From: Patiria pectinifera
Taxonomy: Eukaryota; Echinodermata; Asteroidea; Valvatida; Asterinidae
Length of the DNA: 64,000 nt
Direction: 5' to 3'
NCBI GenBank assembly: GCA_029964075.1
Contig: CM057147.1
Span: forward strand, 12,979,513-13,043,512
Part shown: in pieces, positions 31,791 through 43,704 of the stretch
Position numbering within the stretch: the stretch's first letter is position 1
How the letters are laid out: each line of letters starts with the position of its first letter
Position numbers and translations under genes: made by a program
The notes under the pieces: model-generated
Database searches by the model: none
What the model was told of the DNA's origin: nothing
The model's input: the letters and a program-made list of their open reading frames with translations, nothing else

Positions 31791-34061
31791 GGCTGAGGGG
31801 TTCCAAATTTTCATCAAATATATGTATATATTTTTAGTTAATTGAAACCCATATAGGACTCCTTCCCCTATTTAAGGTATAATTGCACGATATTTAAAGT
31901 CACGTGTGTCTTTTGACATTTTGAGACACAAAAGTCATCGTTCAAAAGTTTTCGTCATTGCGTTTTCCTGCTGCAATGAAAACTTAAATGTCATAAAGCA
32001 TGTCAACAGTGACACTTACACACCCACCACGTACTGTTTCTCTCCTTTTGGCAAATCCAAGTTTTGCCTCGACTTCCTGTAACTAATATGTGAATGCCAT
32101 GTCAAGTTGTGGGGAGGAACCACCCAGCTATGGGTATCAGGTGAGGCTCAGCAGGGCTGGCGTACCGACAGGGAATTGCAGATGCCACTGGACAACTTCA
32201 ATAAGTAAGTAAAGTAAAATTATATCATATCGTGTCATGTCGTGTCATGTCATGTTGTGTTAAGCCATCCTCTTTTTTTTTATATGAAGCTTGTCAATGG
32301 GGGCTACGGATCCCTTTGTAACTATGGTGGCGTAGCGGACTGTCTTGAGCCCTGTCCGCACTGGACTTTTTTTGGTCAAACTAACCGAGACTATGGGTAC
32401 TTTTCCCATTTTAAGTCCAGTGCGGACAGCCTAGGACGTTTTCCTCTCGGTTACTTTTCCCGAGTCCAGCGGTTACTGCTTCCCAGGAAAACTTCCCACG
32501 CGCCCAGGAAAACTGACCAGGTCACTTTTCCCGAGACGATAAGTCCAGTGCGGAGAGTGCCAGTCGGTAAAAGCGGCTCAGGAAAGCGTACATCCGGCCC
32601 GAGCGCCCTGTTATGCATACAGAGACCGCACGAACCTGCACGTGCAGTGGCCGAACATTTTGTAGAAACACGCTGCGGTGTATCATCAAGTCCTAGCGGT
32701 AAAATCGCGTTAAAATACATATTTCAACGGACAAATACATACACAGAGAAGAGAGATCACGTTCTGAGAATTAATTTGCGGAAATTCTCTTTCTCCACCG
32801 ATGCATGTTATTTTCTACGATCCAAATTCGTCCTGATACGCTACTGTAGTCATGCACGGAACATCATGGTCCGGTACAAATACCGTACGTAGGCCGTAGT
32901 CACTGGTTCCTGGCCCACATCATAGCTTTGATTCTGTGAGCATGCGATGGGAACCAACGAATACTGATGGCGCTGCTGCCGCATGGAACATCGCACAGCG
33001 GCATGGCTTTGACCACGTGCATCACAAATGCGTCAGAATTATAGGCCTTTTCGTCAAGATTGAATTTGAATTAACAACTTAGTCATCATGCATAAACAAA
33101 AAACGTTATATCATAGCGGCGAATTTAATGCAAACTAAGGATACTACAACATGCAAAGAAAAGAAATAAAAGTAAAGTAAACGTGGTTTGCTTGAGTAGA
33201 TACCCATGCATTACTTGTTAATTTGAAATCCGAGTTAATGCGTTAAAATGCTATGCTAGTATACAAATTATTAAATATCTAAATTAAAGCCAACAAATCC
33301 AACTGTGAGATTCCTTTAGATTCCAATCATTCCATAATTAGGTGAGGGGAACCCTCATCAAAACACTCTTTGGTTTTGTCTATACGTTCTTCTTTTGTGC
33401 TCCTGTTCGTGTTTTTGTCTTCTTGACAACAATTCTCCGCAGCTTCCTTTTCAAGCGGAACAATGCATGAACTACAAAAATGGTAGGAACATCAATCTTC
33501 ATACCAAGGTGTGCATACAAGTGTGACGTCATGATGGCATCATTATGTATCAAATGACAAGCGATTCAAATTCAAAAAGTGATTGTTTTGTCTCAGTCAT
33601 GAATCTTGAACCAACAAAAATTGATGCTCTAACTTTATGATGTGATGGACTATGCCTTCGTGACGACTTCATGTTGGGTACGTGCAAGTCGCTTGACCTT
33701 TACTTCCGGTGTTAACGGAAGGTCAAAGTTACCGACTTCAAAATACCGAAAGAATCAAGAATGTTGAACGGAATTTCTTCCAAACGGTCAAAGGATCACT
33801 ATGGAACTTTGCACAAGCATGCAACCTTGTCCAAATATGTGACAAAAATGTTGACGTCATCAGATATCAAATTACAAGCGGTTTAAGGTCAAACCTGAAA
33901 TGATACTTCCAACTATATCTTTTAAACTAAACGGATTACCAGATTCATTTTTAGTGAGCTGGTAAACATTTTCTTGACATTATTTGGTGCCCACTGGGTA
34001 TCATTGTTGCAAAAATAATGATGCCATCACTTACATTTAGAAACAGTTATTTAAAAGCAAC
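31791..34061. other. Intergenic region, one inverted-repeat patch
   Basis: No supported gene. The long open frame at 32242-32892 runs through the CTGTCCGCACTGGACTT inverted repeats and has no protein resemblance. Confidence 0.45.
32350..32562. repeat. Inverted repeat built on CTGTCCGCACTGGACTT
   Basis: CCCTGTCCGCACTGGACTTT (32350) faces AAGTCCAGTGCGGACAG (32414), and a third partial copy AGTCCAGTGCGGAGAG follows at 32543. ACTTTTCCCGAG and CCAGGAAAACT boxes repeat between them. This looks like a short palindromic element, probably nested. Confidence 0.55.
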
Positions 34062-34615
34062 ATGCATGTAGTACCAACCCCACAAAAGGATCGTCATCCC
34101 TTATGACATGACTAATTTGTATCACCAAATAAATGATTGTAAATATAACAATGCAATTAACTAAATATTACATTAAAAATGTAGCTGCAACTACATGTAT
34201 GTAGCACAAAACGCCTGTGTATTAACAGCTCGACAAAATTGTTTGCTAGACTAGTGGAGACACAAAAATGCATTTATCTCTATTAAACGTGCACATGAAA
34301 ATCGAATATCTGATAAGAGTGTAAGAATCATTTAGTTAGAATTAAGCAACATATATGTAGTGCCAACTAAATAAAAGTATCGTCATCCATTATGACTTGT
34401 ACAATTTGTATCGCCAAACAAAATGATTGTAAGTACAACAGTGCAATTAACTAAATAAACATTAAATGAATATGAAGCTACAACTACATGTATGTAGCAA
34501 AAAGCGCCTTGGTATAAACATCTCGACAAACTTGTTTGCTGGACTAGTGAACACACAAAAATGCATTTATCTCCATTAAACGTCGAAAATCGAATATTTT
34601 ATAAAGGTAAAAGCA
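34062..34615 (+). repeat. Tandem duplication of about 285 bp
   Basis: 34062-34335 and 34348-34615 share GTCATCCMTTATGACWTG, CAATTAACTAAATA, ACAACTACATGTATGTAGCA and ACACAAAAATGCATTTATCT in the same order. Both halves contain short hairpins (CTACATGTATGTAG). Divergence of about 15 % points to an old duplication. Confidence 0.8.
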
Positions 34616-35013
34616 TTAAAAATGTATAGATTTGAGTTTCATTTAACTTATGATAACACAGCCAATTTCATCTTATATGTGTACAAATTCCAATTAGGCA
34701 ACTTGTTTTAAGCAATCTTTATAAAGAAAAGAATTTGCTTATTTTAATTTCATGTAATGCACGCATGCCTCAAGGAACTTCAATAAAACCGTTGACAAAT
34801 TAAATTGAATGTTGTTCTTTATGAGAGTTCCTTTGGCTTGTCACTTTGGTTGCATTCAAATTACCTCGTGCCTCTTGTGACCTGGCCCTAACATTACTAA
34901 TACCACTACAACTATACATTTTAGATTGAGTATAATTATCAGGCTAACATTTACTCTTCATTTTGATAATCAAAAGTATAACCTACTATCAATATGTAAT
35001 TTGACTATAATAT

Positions 35014-35177
35014 ACAAATAATGAATGTTTGTGAGTGCAATGGTAAGAATAATTTCATGAGGTTACAGATGAGATGTTGCATTCCACGAGGCGAAGCCGA
35101 GTGGAATGGAACATTTCACGTGTCACCGAATGAAATTATTCTTTCCATTGCACGAACGTGAAACATTCATTATTTGT
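35014..35177. repeat. Hairpin element with CACGAGGCGAAGCCGAGTGG core
   Basis: ACAAATAATGAATGTTT and GAGTGCAATGG near the left end are matched by complements CCATTGCAC and AAACATTCATTATTTGT at the right. The centre is a second palindrome CATTCCACGAGGCGAAGCC continuing to GAGTGGAATG. Almost the whole 164 bp folds back on itself. Confidence 0.75.
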
Positions 35178-35181
35178 TTTA

Positions 35182-35559
35182 TATAACACCTGAATAAATC
35201 CTCGTCATCTGATTGGTTTACTTTTAATAGCCAATTTATTCAAGTTAAAAATTGTTAACAAATTTGACAAGTTCAGAGTTATCATATTTAATTTAAGTTC
35301 TGATATTTCATCTTCTGTCAGGAGAACAAACGGTGCTTCTCGAGTAACGTCCGCCATTTTGCAACTAATTTCTGTGAAACGTAAACACCACAGCGCCATC
35401 ATCGGCCACATGTGCAATGACAATGCAATGGTACTTCTAATCCCAGTGCAATAGTACTTCCATTGCACTCTGCGCTGCGCGCCACGCGCGCGCAAATTAA
35501 ATGACATGTGATCAACAATCCACCAATCAGATGACGAGGATTTATTCAGGTGTTGTATA
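35182..35559. mobile_element. TIR element with about 32-bp termini
   Basis: ACACCTGAATAAATCCTCGT then CATCTGATTGGT at the left is repeated as the complement at 35523-35554. TATA flanks both ends. The 126-codon minus-strand open frame at 35205-35585 lies wholly inside and is not protein-like. It directly abuts the hairpin at 35014-35177. Confidence 0.8.
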
Positions 35560-36959
35560 ATATGGTCCATTACATATGTTGACAAGACGATGACGTATGC
35601 ATATTATGGTGCAATATGTACACGTGGATGTCTACTGTGAATAACATAAAGCTTTTGCTGCAACGGTGGAATTTGATTTTCTTTTCACAACTAATTTTAA
35701 AGGAATTAATGTCCCATAACGAATACATTTACATATATGTACATGTGTGTACTTGTAATGTGTGCTGCAACCTCAACTCCATGCATTACGTGCGTTTTCC
35801 TTTACGAACCCCTGGCCGTGAAAATTACGAAGACGTCGCCGATTGACTATTCAGAATGTACTGCGCGTATCATTTCGAAGATTGCATACACACTATCCGG
35901 TTCGTTAGTGTGACGTCACATCCTTATAAACCACGCCCACTGCACACTAACTAGCACCGAATACTAAAGTTCAAGGCAAAAAAAACCCCGCCGGTCCGGG
36001 TCTGCGCGCGCATCGCCTGGTCTGTAGCACACAGTCTTTAATTTACTATACGCCCGAGGACAATGTTTTTTGTTTCCCTTCGTCTCATGACTATAAAACT
36101 CTCCCAAAGACTATGCATATAAATGTACGATCGAGGACCGTTTTCAACAAAATACCCAATGCTCGAAGACTGAAAGGATCTTTTGTTCTCCTTTTGTGTG
36201 TCTGTCCTCTATCGTAAAGCCATTAATGTACACGTACACAAGAGTGGAAACACCTTCGATCGTGGACCACTTTCTGTCCCTCTTTTGTATGCACTTCAAC
36301 TTTTTAGGAAAACTTCTTGTATGTTTTGTACACGATCGTCAATCGTGGACTTTTGGGAATTGTGGACCCTAATGTCCTCTATTTTTCAATGTCCCCTATT
36401 GAATGCAAAAATAAACCCATGTGTGTGCACTTGACAGAGACACACAAACTTACAATAAGCCGGCCTTAAAAAAAGTCTTTTCGCTTCACCACGGCATTGA
36501 TTTATAGTGAATGCTGTGTAGAATATGAAGATTGTTTCTGTAACACTGCCTACTTAATACCACATTGCTCGTTCAATCTTGGAGAGATGAATGTCCAACA
36601 ACTTTACGACGTCAATTGCGGTGTCTATTGGGGCACATACTTTTCTACTGACTAGAGCAATGGGTTACACCTGACCAATCACCATAAATTGTACATGAAT
36701 GTAATGAGCAGGTATGGGACTCACAACAAGCTGTATGATCCAAACAACGCCAAATGAGTGGTTCGGAAATTTCAGCAGGTTTGCTTGAGGCAATCATTGC
36801 AAAACATTTTGTTCATACCTTGCCGTCGAATTTACCGAAAACTTGTTGATTTTAACGAGAAATGGTAAGTCGTTGTAAGTCAAACACATGAAGACTGGTA
36901 CGAATTGAACAAATGTGAGTTTTTTATCAAAAAATGTACGATTCAGAAATATTCGTCAT
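35560..36959. other. Intergenic stretch
   Basis: Contains the second copy of the CCGGTTCGTTAG...CCACGCCCACTG repeat at 35896-35950. No gene is supported. Confidence 0.4.
35896..35950 (+). repeat. Dispersed repeat copy b
   Basis: Carries CTATCCGGTTCGTTAG, GTGACGTCA and AAACCACGCCCACTG, the same ordered motifs as 1045-1100 on the same strand. Confidence 0.5.
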
Positions 36960-37175
36960 TGTTTGTCCAACAGTTTTAAGAAGCATGGCAATACAGATAT
37001 GGGGCGATAATTAGTGACATGGGAACGATCACCACGTTTGTAAACTGGAGTAACTTTAGCAATTTTAAGTTCATTAGGGACCTCTCCGGAAATTCAAGAG
37101 TGATTAAAAATATCTGTTAAAGGGTAAACAATAAAAGGAGCAAATCCAAAGTGATTGACGTGATTTTACACATTG
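36960..37175 (-). mobile_element. LINE remnant, reverse transcriptase N-terminal motifs
   Basis: The minus strand reads FGFAPFIVYPLTDIFNHS, then after one in-frame stop ISGEVPNELKIAKVTPVYK, RGDRSHVTNYRPISVLPCF. The latter is RT motif 1 (xVTPVYKxGDxxxxxNYRPISxLP). No longer frame exists here. Confidence 0.8.
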
Positions 37176-38740
37176 CTACCCTTCAAAAGTTTCACTTTAA
37201 AATCTGTAATAGTGTTTATTGTAGATTGAAGTGAACCTACCACACTACACTGTGCCTACGAATCAGCGTCGCTATAATATGGTTTTCGCTCGACACATAT
37301 TGACCCTTAATACATACCCGACACAATCACATTTTCTCAACGTCTTTTCAGATGCACACAGATCCACAGATCAAGAGAGCATAGATGATAATATAGAAGG
37401 TACTTGGAAGTCCCTCAACAGCAGCTGAAGTCTGAGGCTCTAGATATAAACGATACAATGAGTTGTTTTAATGTCATTCAGTTCAATTCAGTAGACAACT
37501 ATTTTGAACTATCCAGTGAACCAATACAAAGTGGGATAATATAAAGTATAATACAGTGATATTTAAGTACAAAAAATGAAAGTACCACCATAAACAAAAT
37601 AATACCTACAAGCTAATTAATTAAAATAAAGTTAATATAATATATTTTAGGGAAATTAAAGAGTAATTACAGAAATAATTAAAGGAGAGTGCAAGGCTGT
37701 CACATCAGCCAAGGCTTGAAGGTGGGACAGCCTGGACAATAATTATACAACGTAATCACAAGAACAAAAAAAACAGACACAGTCCAACACACAAAAAATA
37801 CAAACGAAACCAACGTAGTAAAGTCATTTTATGAACCAATACAAGATGGGGGGAAAACGCACAGGGTTAACAATGGAAACGAGGGAAAAAATAAATAGTG
37901 AATATTAAAAGAAAAACAATTACATTGTAAATAGTATGAGGAGGGATGGTTATGCTACAACAATTTCCGTTTTAGTGTTTGATATAGATTTTCAGGGTCA
38001 ATAGTTTGAGCTTCTTGAAGGGACACTCACAGTGTTATCGGCAATGTTCGAGTGATGAACTTGTGGAATATGAAATATTTTGACCTAAAACGTTTGGAGT
38101 AATTAAAATAATCTAAGAAAACTAGACAGTGCGCTACACGGCCTAATGTTCCAGCGTATGGTTACTTAAACAATAAGCAATGAAAATGTAATTTTTGACC
38201 AGGAAGAGTGGCATTTTTACCCGCAAGGGGAAGTCTGCGTATATAGCACTTAAATTCAGATTGCGGGTCAGTGTGGCACAGATTTATAGTGTAAATGGAA
38301 TGGGGAACACATTATGCCCATCCATTTCATATTTTTGTCTAACACATGGAAATAAACAGGATTGGCAAAATACAGAAATAAGACCTATATCAGTTGTTTG
38401 CTCTAAATTTACCACGAGATGCGATATATCAAAGTGATCAAAATGGTATTTTAAAGCTTATTTTTTTACTTTTTATCATTCAAACGATGTAAAAAAAAAA
38501 GCCCTTTTAAAGCTGATGAGAGTTAGGAGAAATCATTCAACTTCACGCTAATCAGCCAGGTAAAGACGAGGATTAATATTACTTTGACTGTTGTGTACTC
38601 CGGCTTGTATGAAAAAAAGCGATAGGGATCTTATTTTGAACAAAACATTCCGGAAATTCCCAATAATTTGCGAGGGTGCAGCGATTTTACGAAGTCAAGG
38701 AATTGAGGCAAGTTAGTATACCCGAAAGTTTAATACTCAC
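37176..38740. other. Intergenic stretch downstream of gene B
   Basis: The next exon of gene B should lie on the minus strand in or below this region but could not be recognised. A plus-strand segment at 37355-37428, after a good acceptor (GTCTTTTCAG), reads DAHRSTDQESIDDN to a stop; I could not link it to any gene. Confidence 0.35.
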
Positions 38741-39106
38741 CTTTGATTAGAACATCCACATAGGATCTAATTAGCAAATCGTTCTCAGGGAAGACGTGAC
38801 ACCAGTACCTGACATCATCTTCTTGAAAGCACATGTTTAGAAGAAGTGCGCCCTCTTCAGATATGGAGAAACAGGCGTTGCCTACAAGATCAGACATCGT
38901 TTTGGAGCTACCTGGTAGGTTCAGTCTCCCGATCACGGTCGTGGTCGTATTATTGTCAGGATTGGCAAAAGACCAGAACACAGTTGCAGGACTTCCGATC
39001 TCATACGTCAAAAAAGCTTGGCAAGTAAGTTTGTAATTTGTCCCAGTTTCGTAGTCGATTCTCGAGCTTCCAAAAACCCTTCCTCCGTCCAATGGAAATT
39101 TCGTAT
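38741..39106 (-). CDS. Gene B exon 5, Ig V-like domain 4
   Basis: Acceptor AATTATTCAG, donor AAAG/gtgagt. It reads YKLTCQAFLTYEIGSPATVF, WSFANPDNNTTTTVIG and DDVRYWCHVFPEN. An NNT sequon is a possible N-glycosylation site. The intact donor shows the gene goes on. Confidence 0.85.
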
Positions 39107-42100
39107 CTGAATAATTCCAGTGTTGAAGAAAGAAAAATGCAAAATCTGTGGTTTAATGAAAGAACCTATAACAAATACCTGTATATCAAGCCATCTTGAT
39201 GACCCCAAAAAAAAACATTTTACCAATGATTACTGAATGTTTTGAGAGTTAGTCAAACATTTATCAGTTAAATTCGAAAATGTTGATCGATTATTAAAAT
39301 TAAAAAGGCAAAATGATGTACCTATTACTCTAACATCAATATCATCCCCACTGATTCCTCCGCCTGTATCACATCTGTATCTTCCAGCATCTTCGTCATC
39401 AACTAATTTGATGATCAAGCCAAAATCGCTGGCGGGTTCGAACTCCGATTCAGCATCGACGTCGTTGCTAGACAGTAGAAAGTGTCGACCTGACCTGTCG
39501 ATCTTGAACCACTGTACTTCACAGGTTGCGACACCGGGGGTCCAGCTCGAGCATGGAAGTGTCTGCTCTCCACCCTCAAGAAGGTAGAACGATGTCGAGG
39601 ATGCCTTGAGGGCGTGATTGGGTGTCTGTTGATCTACATTGAAAAGACAGTAAAATCAAATAATGCACTCATTGCTGTCAGTGCAACCTATCTTTCTATT
39701 CTGCAATACAAACCAGCGTGATAAAAACGTGCTCCGCGCCCAACACTGGAAGTCAATAATATAATATGAGCATCTGAAACTGGGAACTAGACTATTAGCT
39801 CTTGTTGTTTGACACTGACTGACTGATAATTGAATATGCATTTGTCTATTTAAACGCGCGAAAAAAACAAAACAATTTTTCAAAAGCACCATTATTTTGG
39901 CAATTGCTTTTAGGCACTGAATCAATTTACACTACCTGATATCTGGACATCGACGTTGCAATTTCTAAGAGTATCATCTGATTTGAACACGTGACACCAG
40001 AATCTCTGTGTGTCTTGTACATCATTCAGGGGGTTAACTAGAAGTGAATTGTCGCTACCAATGCTGTAATCGGCACCGTGTTTAACCTTCAGGGTAGCAC
40101 CATCAGAGAAACGTGCACCAATGATTTGTGTATCTGTAGTGACGCCTTCTCCCCTTGACCAATACACTACGGAGATCGGCGCGTCTGGAGTCTGTGATGC
40201 ACACTCACACGGTAGCGTCTGTCTGCGTCCTCGATGGAAGCTAGAGGTGGCAAATACCTGACTTCTGCCTCCTGGAAAGGTATCGCCTGTATTTTTGAAG
40301 TTGAAAATATGATAATTTGGTTATATCCTTCATGGGTGACTGGATTTCTTCATCAGGCATTCACAGAATATGTTTCCTGTAGGGTTTACGGATTATTGTT
40401 GATGGTGTTGTGTCTAAAGGAAACAACGCATTAATTTGAACTTGGTATGAGTATGAACCATGCAGGAAAGTGTGTAAGATCTTTAGACTTTTAAACACGG
40501 CTGACGCTTAAGTTACACGGTAAATCACAAGAATTATTCAATTCACAACTCTGATCGACAATAGTAAAGGAATGTTTTCGGTTCACAGCTCATTTAAATG
40601 GAATTAGCTCACTTGGGTTAGATGGTACGTGATTGATTTGTACATCACATGTATATGAACTACAACAAGACGTTTTTACCTATGACTTTGACATTTACTC
40701 TCCTGACCCTTATATCGGTAGTTTGAGGAATAACCTGGCAAAGGAAACTCCCCTCGTCCCTGTCCTCGACTCCCTCAATGACAAGTCCGTGATCGGACGA
40801 CATCGAGTACCTCTCGTCGGCAGGCGAGTCTTTGATGTTGCCTCCCCGTAGGTCTCGGCTGATCAGACGCACCGTTGATGGGTTGTGTACGCTGGACCCT
40901 TGGTACCAGATAACGCCATCTAAACTTTCACTGGGTTTAATCGTCGGACAAGGAATTCGGTGCCAAATACTCTTTTGAAGGTAGCCAGAGGCGCGAAAGA
41001 CATCTTGGATACTCGTCCCTGAAAGCCGAAAATCGTTAACAATTATTTTGTAATGTATGTCAATTTTACATGCTTAAATAATGAACTTAAAGGGCCCATG
41101 AAATGCAATTGTTTTGAATGTAATTCGTGAAAATGCACCTTTGTGTCCTATTCAACCTTATTTTCAATTTTCATTTTGCCGTTTTCAAAGGTATTTCCGT
41201 GCCTTTCTTTATGCTTAATGCGAAATTCCATATTCATGAGCAAAGCGTGATGACATTTCAGGCAGAAACCTCAATGTTGCAATTGTTTTGTTCACAAAAA
41301 GCTGCCAGAATTTTGGATATTGTGCCGTTAAAAAATGTCTTTCTTCTGTGATTCGTTGTTGTGTTAGTGCATGGCAGTAAGCAAATGTGCAAACCTTGCT
41401 CATATATGTTATCAATGAGCAGATATTTGGGTTAACATTTGTACACAAAACCCCTAAATTGAACAGTCTGTCCCTGAATTTACATTTACGGCAGGAGCGC
41501 TCCAGATTTGTAACCAAGTCATTTTTTTCCAAAGTCAAGTCAAATTTCGAGTCAAAAAAATAGCGACTCAAGTCCGACTCGAGTCCGAGTCGGCGACTCG
41601 AGTCAACAACACTGCAGCGCCCCTAGTTGTCCAAAAAAAGCAAAGCAACATTTAAATGTTTAAAGAAGTGCACTTTTGAATAAAATAAAACAAAAAGATA
41701 TGTCAAATAGTGTTCATACATTTAAGAAGAGTAGAGAGTATCACAAAACGTGTTTTTTTTTTCAGAAAAAAATCATTATCTGGAAACTTTATTATGTACC
41801 GGTATATTAAAATTATTTTTTCTCCAATCTGTCCCTATGAAACTGTGTGACCGCATTTTTAACACTCAAAAATTGATATAATTTGAAAAACATCAAATAA
41901 TGAAACTAATTTCGTTTTACAAATGATAAAAAATAGAGCGCGATCAATGTGATTATGTGTACAGTACAATACTAAGATTACAGAGGTCCGAAAGAACCTT
42001 CATTATTTTGCTTTACCCGACCATTAAAAATTTCCAACAACTTAAACCAGCGAAGATATGGTGATAAGTTTAATATTGACACGTACACCCCCAAAACATC

Positions 42101-42864
42101 CATTCTTGTGGATAGATAATGTTCAAGTACCTAAATAGACTTAAATTCCTGTTGTTCGCTCGCTGAGCACTGTGCATGCGTAGACACATGCGCGGTCTAC
42201 AGGTAAGGCCAAATTTACCGAATTGTCCTCAAGTCTAATGTTCAGGGTTCAATTCACTCTGTTGACATTACACTATTATGCAGGTGCACGTATTTCACCT
42301 TATTGAGTACTTGAGTTTGAACTCGCTGGCTGCCGACTTTGTACCTGATGCAATACAACGCAGCCACGCTGTGCATGGTGGAAATTTCCTTCTGCGCGCA
42401 TGTATGCATTATGAAAGCGGGATTCCAAGAAAAATATTTACTTTGGCAAGTTCTTTAAATAGCAAAGCGAAGTTGTTTTGCAAAACTCATGGAATGAGAA
42501 TTTTGCAAAAAGCCAAATCATGTGCCGATTGTTTCCAATAATTGTTAACATTGAAGTAAAAAATGATGAGCCTTTAGCGTTTGAAATTTTAAACAAGCAA
42601 AAGTCCCTGAAAACTCAAACAAACAACCAACCCCCCCCCTCAAAAAAAAAAAAACTTTGTCGGGGTTTTTAGGGAGCATATGTTAACTACTGTCCTCTCC
42701 CAGACAATGTCATGCAGTGAATATCAATGAACTTATGATCAAAATTATTTCATTTTCTCACCAAGTTCGACGGGACACACGTTGTATTTTGCCGCACAAA
42801 ACCCCAGCTTTGAGGAGCTCAACAGCCCTACCAACACCAGGGAACAGATCCTGAATACTGACAT
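38741..42864 (-). CDS. Gene B: secreted or membrane protein with four Ig V-like domains (3' end not found)
   Basis: Five minus-strand exons join in one frame to 490 residues: a signal peptide exon followed by four exons of 339, 351, 312 and 366 bp, each one Ig domain and each bounded by phase-1 introns. The domains keep the paired cysteines, the core Trp (VIWYQG, VYWSRG, VQWFKI, VFWSFA) and the F-strand motif (EGSFLCQV, QRFWCHVF, AGRYRCDT, VRYWCHVF). Symmetric phase-1 exons allow shuffling. The last donor is intact, so more exons (perhaps EGF, transmembrane or kinase) are expected but not found in the 20 kb beyond. It stands head to head with the kinase gene. Ligand and function are unknown. 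Confidence 0.8.
39322..39633 (-). CDS. Gene B exon 4, Ig domain 3
   Basis: Acceptor TCAATGTAG, donor ATAG/gtacat. It reads GGEQTLPCSSWTPGVATCEV, QWFKIDRSGRHFLLSS and LIIKLVDDEDAGRYRCDTGG. DEDAGRYRC is the textbook Ig F-strand motif. Confidence 0.9.
39936..40286 (-). CDS. Gene B exon 3, Ig V-like domain 2
   Basis: Acceptor AAATACAG, donor TCAG/gtagtg. Key residues: Cys in TLPCEC, Trp in VVYWSRG, second Cys in RFWCHV. The C-terminal half DNSLLVNPLNDVQDTQ is the E-F region. Extra cysteines (CEC, LRNCNV) may form a further disulfide. Confidence 0.85.
40680..41018 (-). CDS. Gene B exon 2, Ig V-like domain 1
   Basis: Minus-strand acceptor GGCTTTCAG and donor ATAG/gtaaaa. Key residues: Cys in HRIPCPT, Trp in VIWYQG, second Cys in DEGSFLCQV. 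The F-strand Tyr is Phe here. It ends RRVNVKVI, the usual G strand. Confidence 0.85.
41019..42761. other. First intron of gene B
   Basis: 1.7 kb, AT-rich. A GACTCGAGTC-type short repeat block lies at 41515-41612 and ends in CAACAACACTG, the complement of CAGTGTTGTTG. This resembles the end of the element at 56880-58026 (CAGTGTTGTAGGTCTCG). Otherwise nothing recognised. Confidence 0.5.
42762..42864 (-). CDS. Gene B exon 1, signal peptide
   Basis: Starts ATG at 42864 and reads MSVFRICSLVLVGLLSSSKL then GFCAAKYNVCPVEL. A hydrophobic core VLVGLL and a small-residue site (CAA) make a typical signal peptide. The donor is CTTG/gtgaga, phase 1. Confidence 0.8.
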
Positions 42865-43704
42865 GATGAAATTCCGTTACCTAGTGATGAACATTAACAA
42901 AAATAGTGTTCATGCAGCAGACCAATCTATCAAGAATTAATGCACACCGTTATTATCAATACTTGGCATCATTATTCTTCAATAAGCCAAAATTTATAAG
43001 GTACAAACTCGAGCTAAAAGTGAGCCATCCTTTTTTTTCTTCAATAATTCCTTCTTATAGACAAAAACTACATACGAATCCTCCCCCCCCCCTAAAAAAA
43101 TGACATTATGGCTTGACAGTAGGAGTGAGTCCCTCATATCTATATATTGAAAGGCACATGCCACGGTTTTTTACTCATACCAAAATTAGTATCACTATCT
43201 CAACCTTGAATACAGGCGAAATGAGTTATGTCCATCGAGTCAATAAAAAATACAACGTGTACAGCCATATGGCTATATAGACTTTGGCGGCTCCAATCAC
43301 TTTACAACATTCTAGAAACCAACCCTACCTGATGTTCCTTGGGCAAAAAAAATAAACACTGTGTCGTGAACAATTCAAGAGAACACACTCACCTATGCCA
43401 GCAAAACTTGGAAAAATGTTACGAAGGTACCAGTCTCAAAACGATAACGTCTGAAGCCCAACATGTCAAATACTTGTTTGCAAAAAGCGTACGCGTGCCT
43501 GTTTTGGAAACTTGGAAAAAACCCAGGTGCTATTTTCAGCATCAGTTGTCAGAACGGGCACTCTCTAGACTTGGTGCCAAGTCGGTTATTGTTCACATAC
43601 GTACGGTACCGGTTACTATACTGGCTCAACCCACGCAAAATATCAATGCGCAGCCTGGTTCCCAGACCAAATAATGCTGACTGTTGATGTTCAATAACCG
43701 ACTT
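42865..43704. other. Upstream region of gene B
   Basis: Should contain the 5' UTR and promoter of gene B. No TATA box or other element stands out. C- and A-tracts at 43080-43100. Confidence 0.35.

Noticed and set aside
32242-32892. 216-codon plus-strand open frame
   Set aside because: Crosses the CTGTCCGCACTGGACTT inverted repeats, has no domain-like pattern and overlaps an 89-codon antisense frame; judged chance.
35205-35585. 126-codon minus-strand open frame
   Set aside because: Lies entirely inside a TIR element and runs through both termini.
36470-36655. Cysteine-containing plus-strand frame (ECCVEYEDCFCNTAYLIP)
   Set aside because: About 60 codons without start codon, splice borders or spacing of a known disulfide module.
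37355-37428. Possible terminal exon reading DAHRSTDQESIDDN to a stop
   Set aside because: Good acceptor but no upstream plus-strand exon to which it could belong; too short to support alone.
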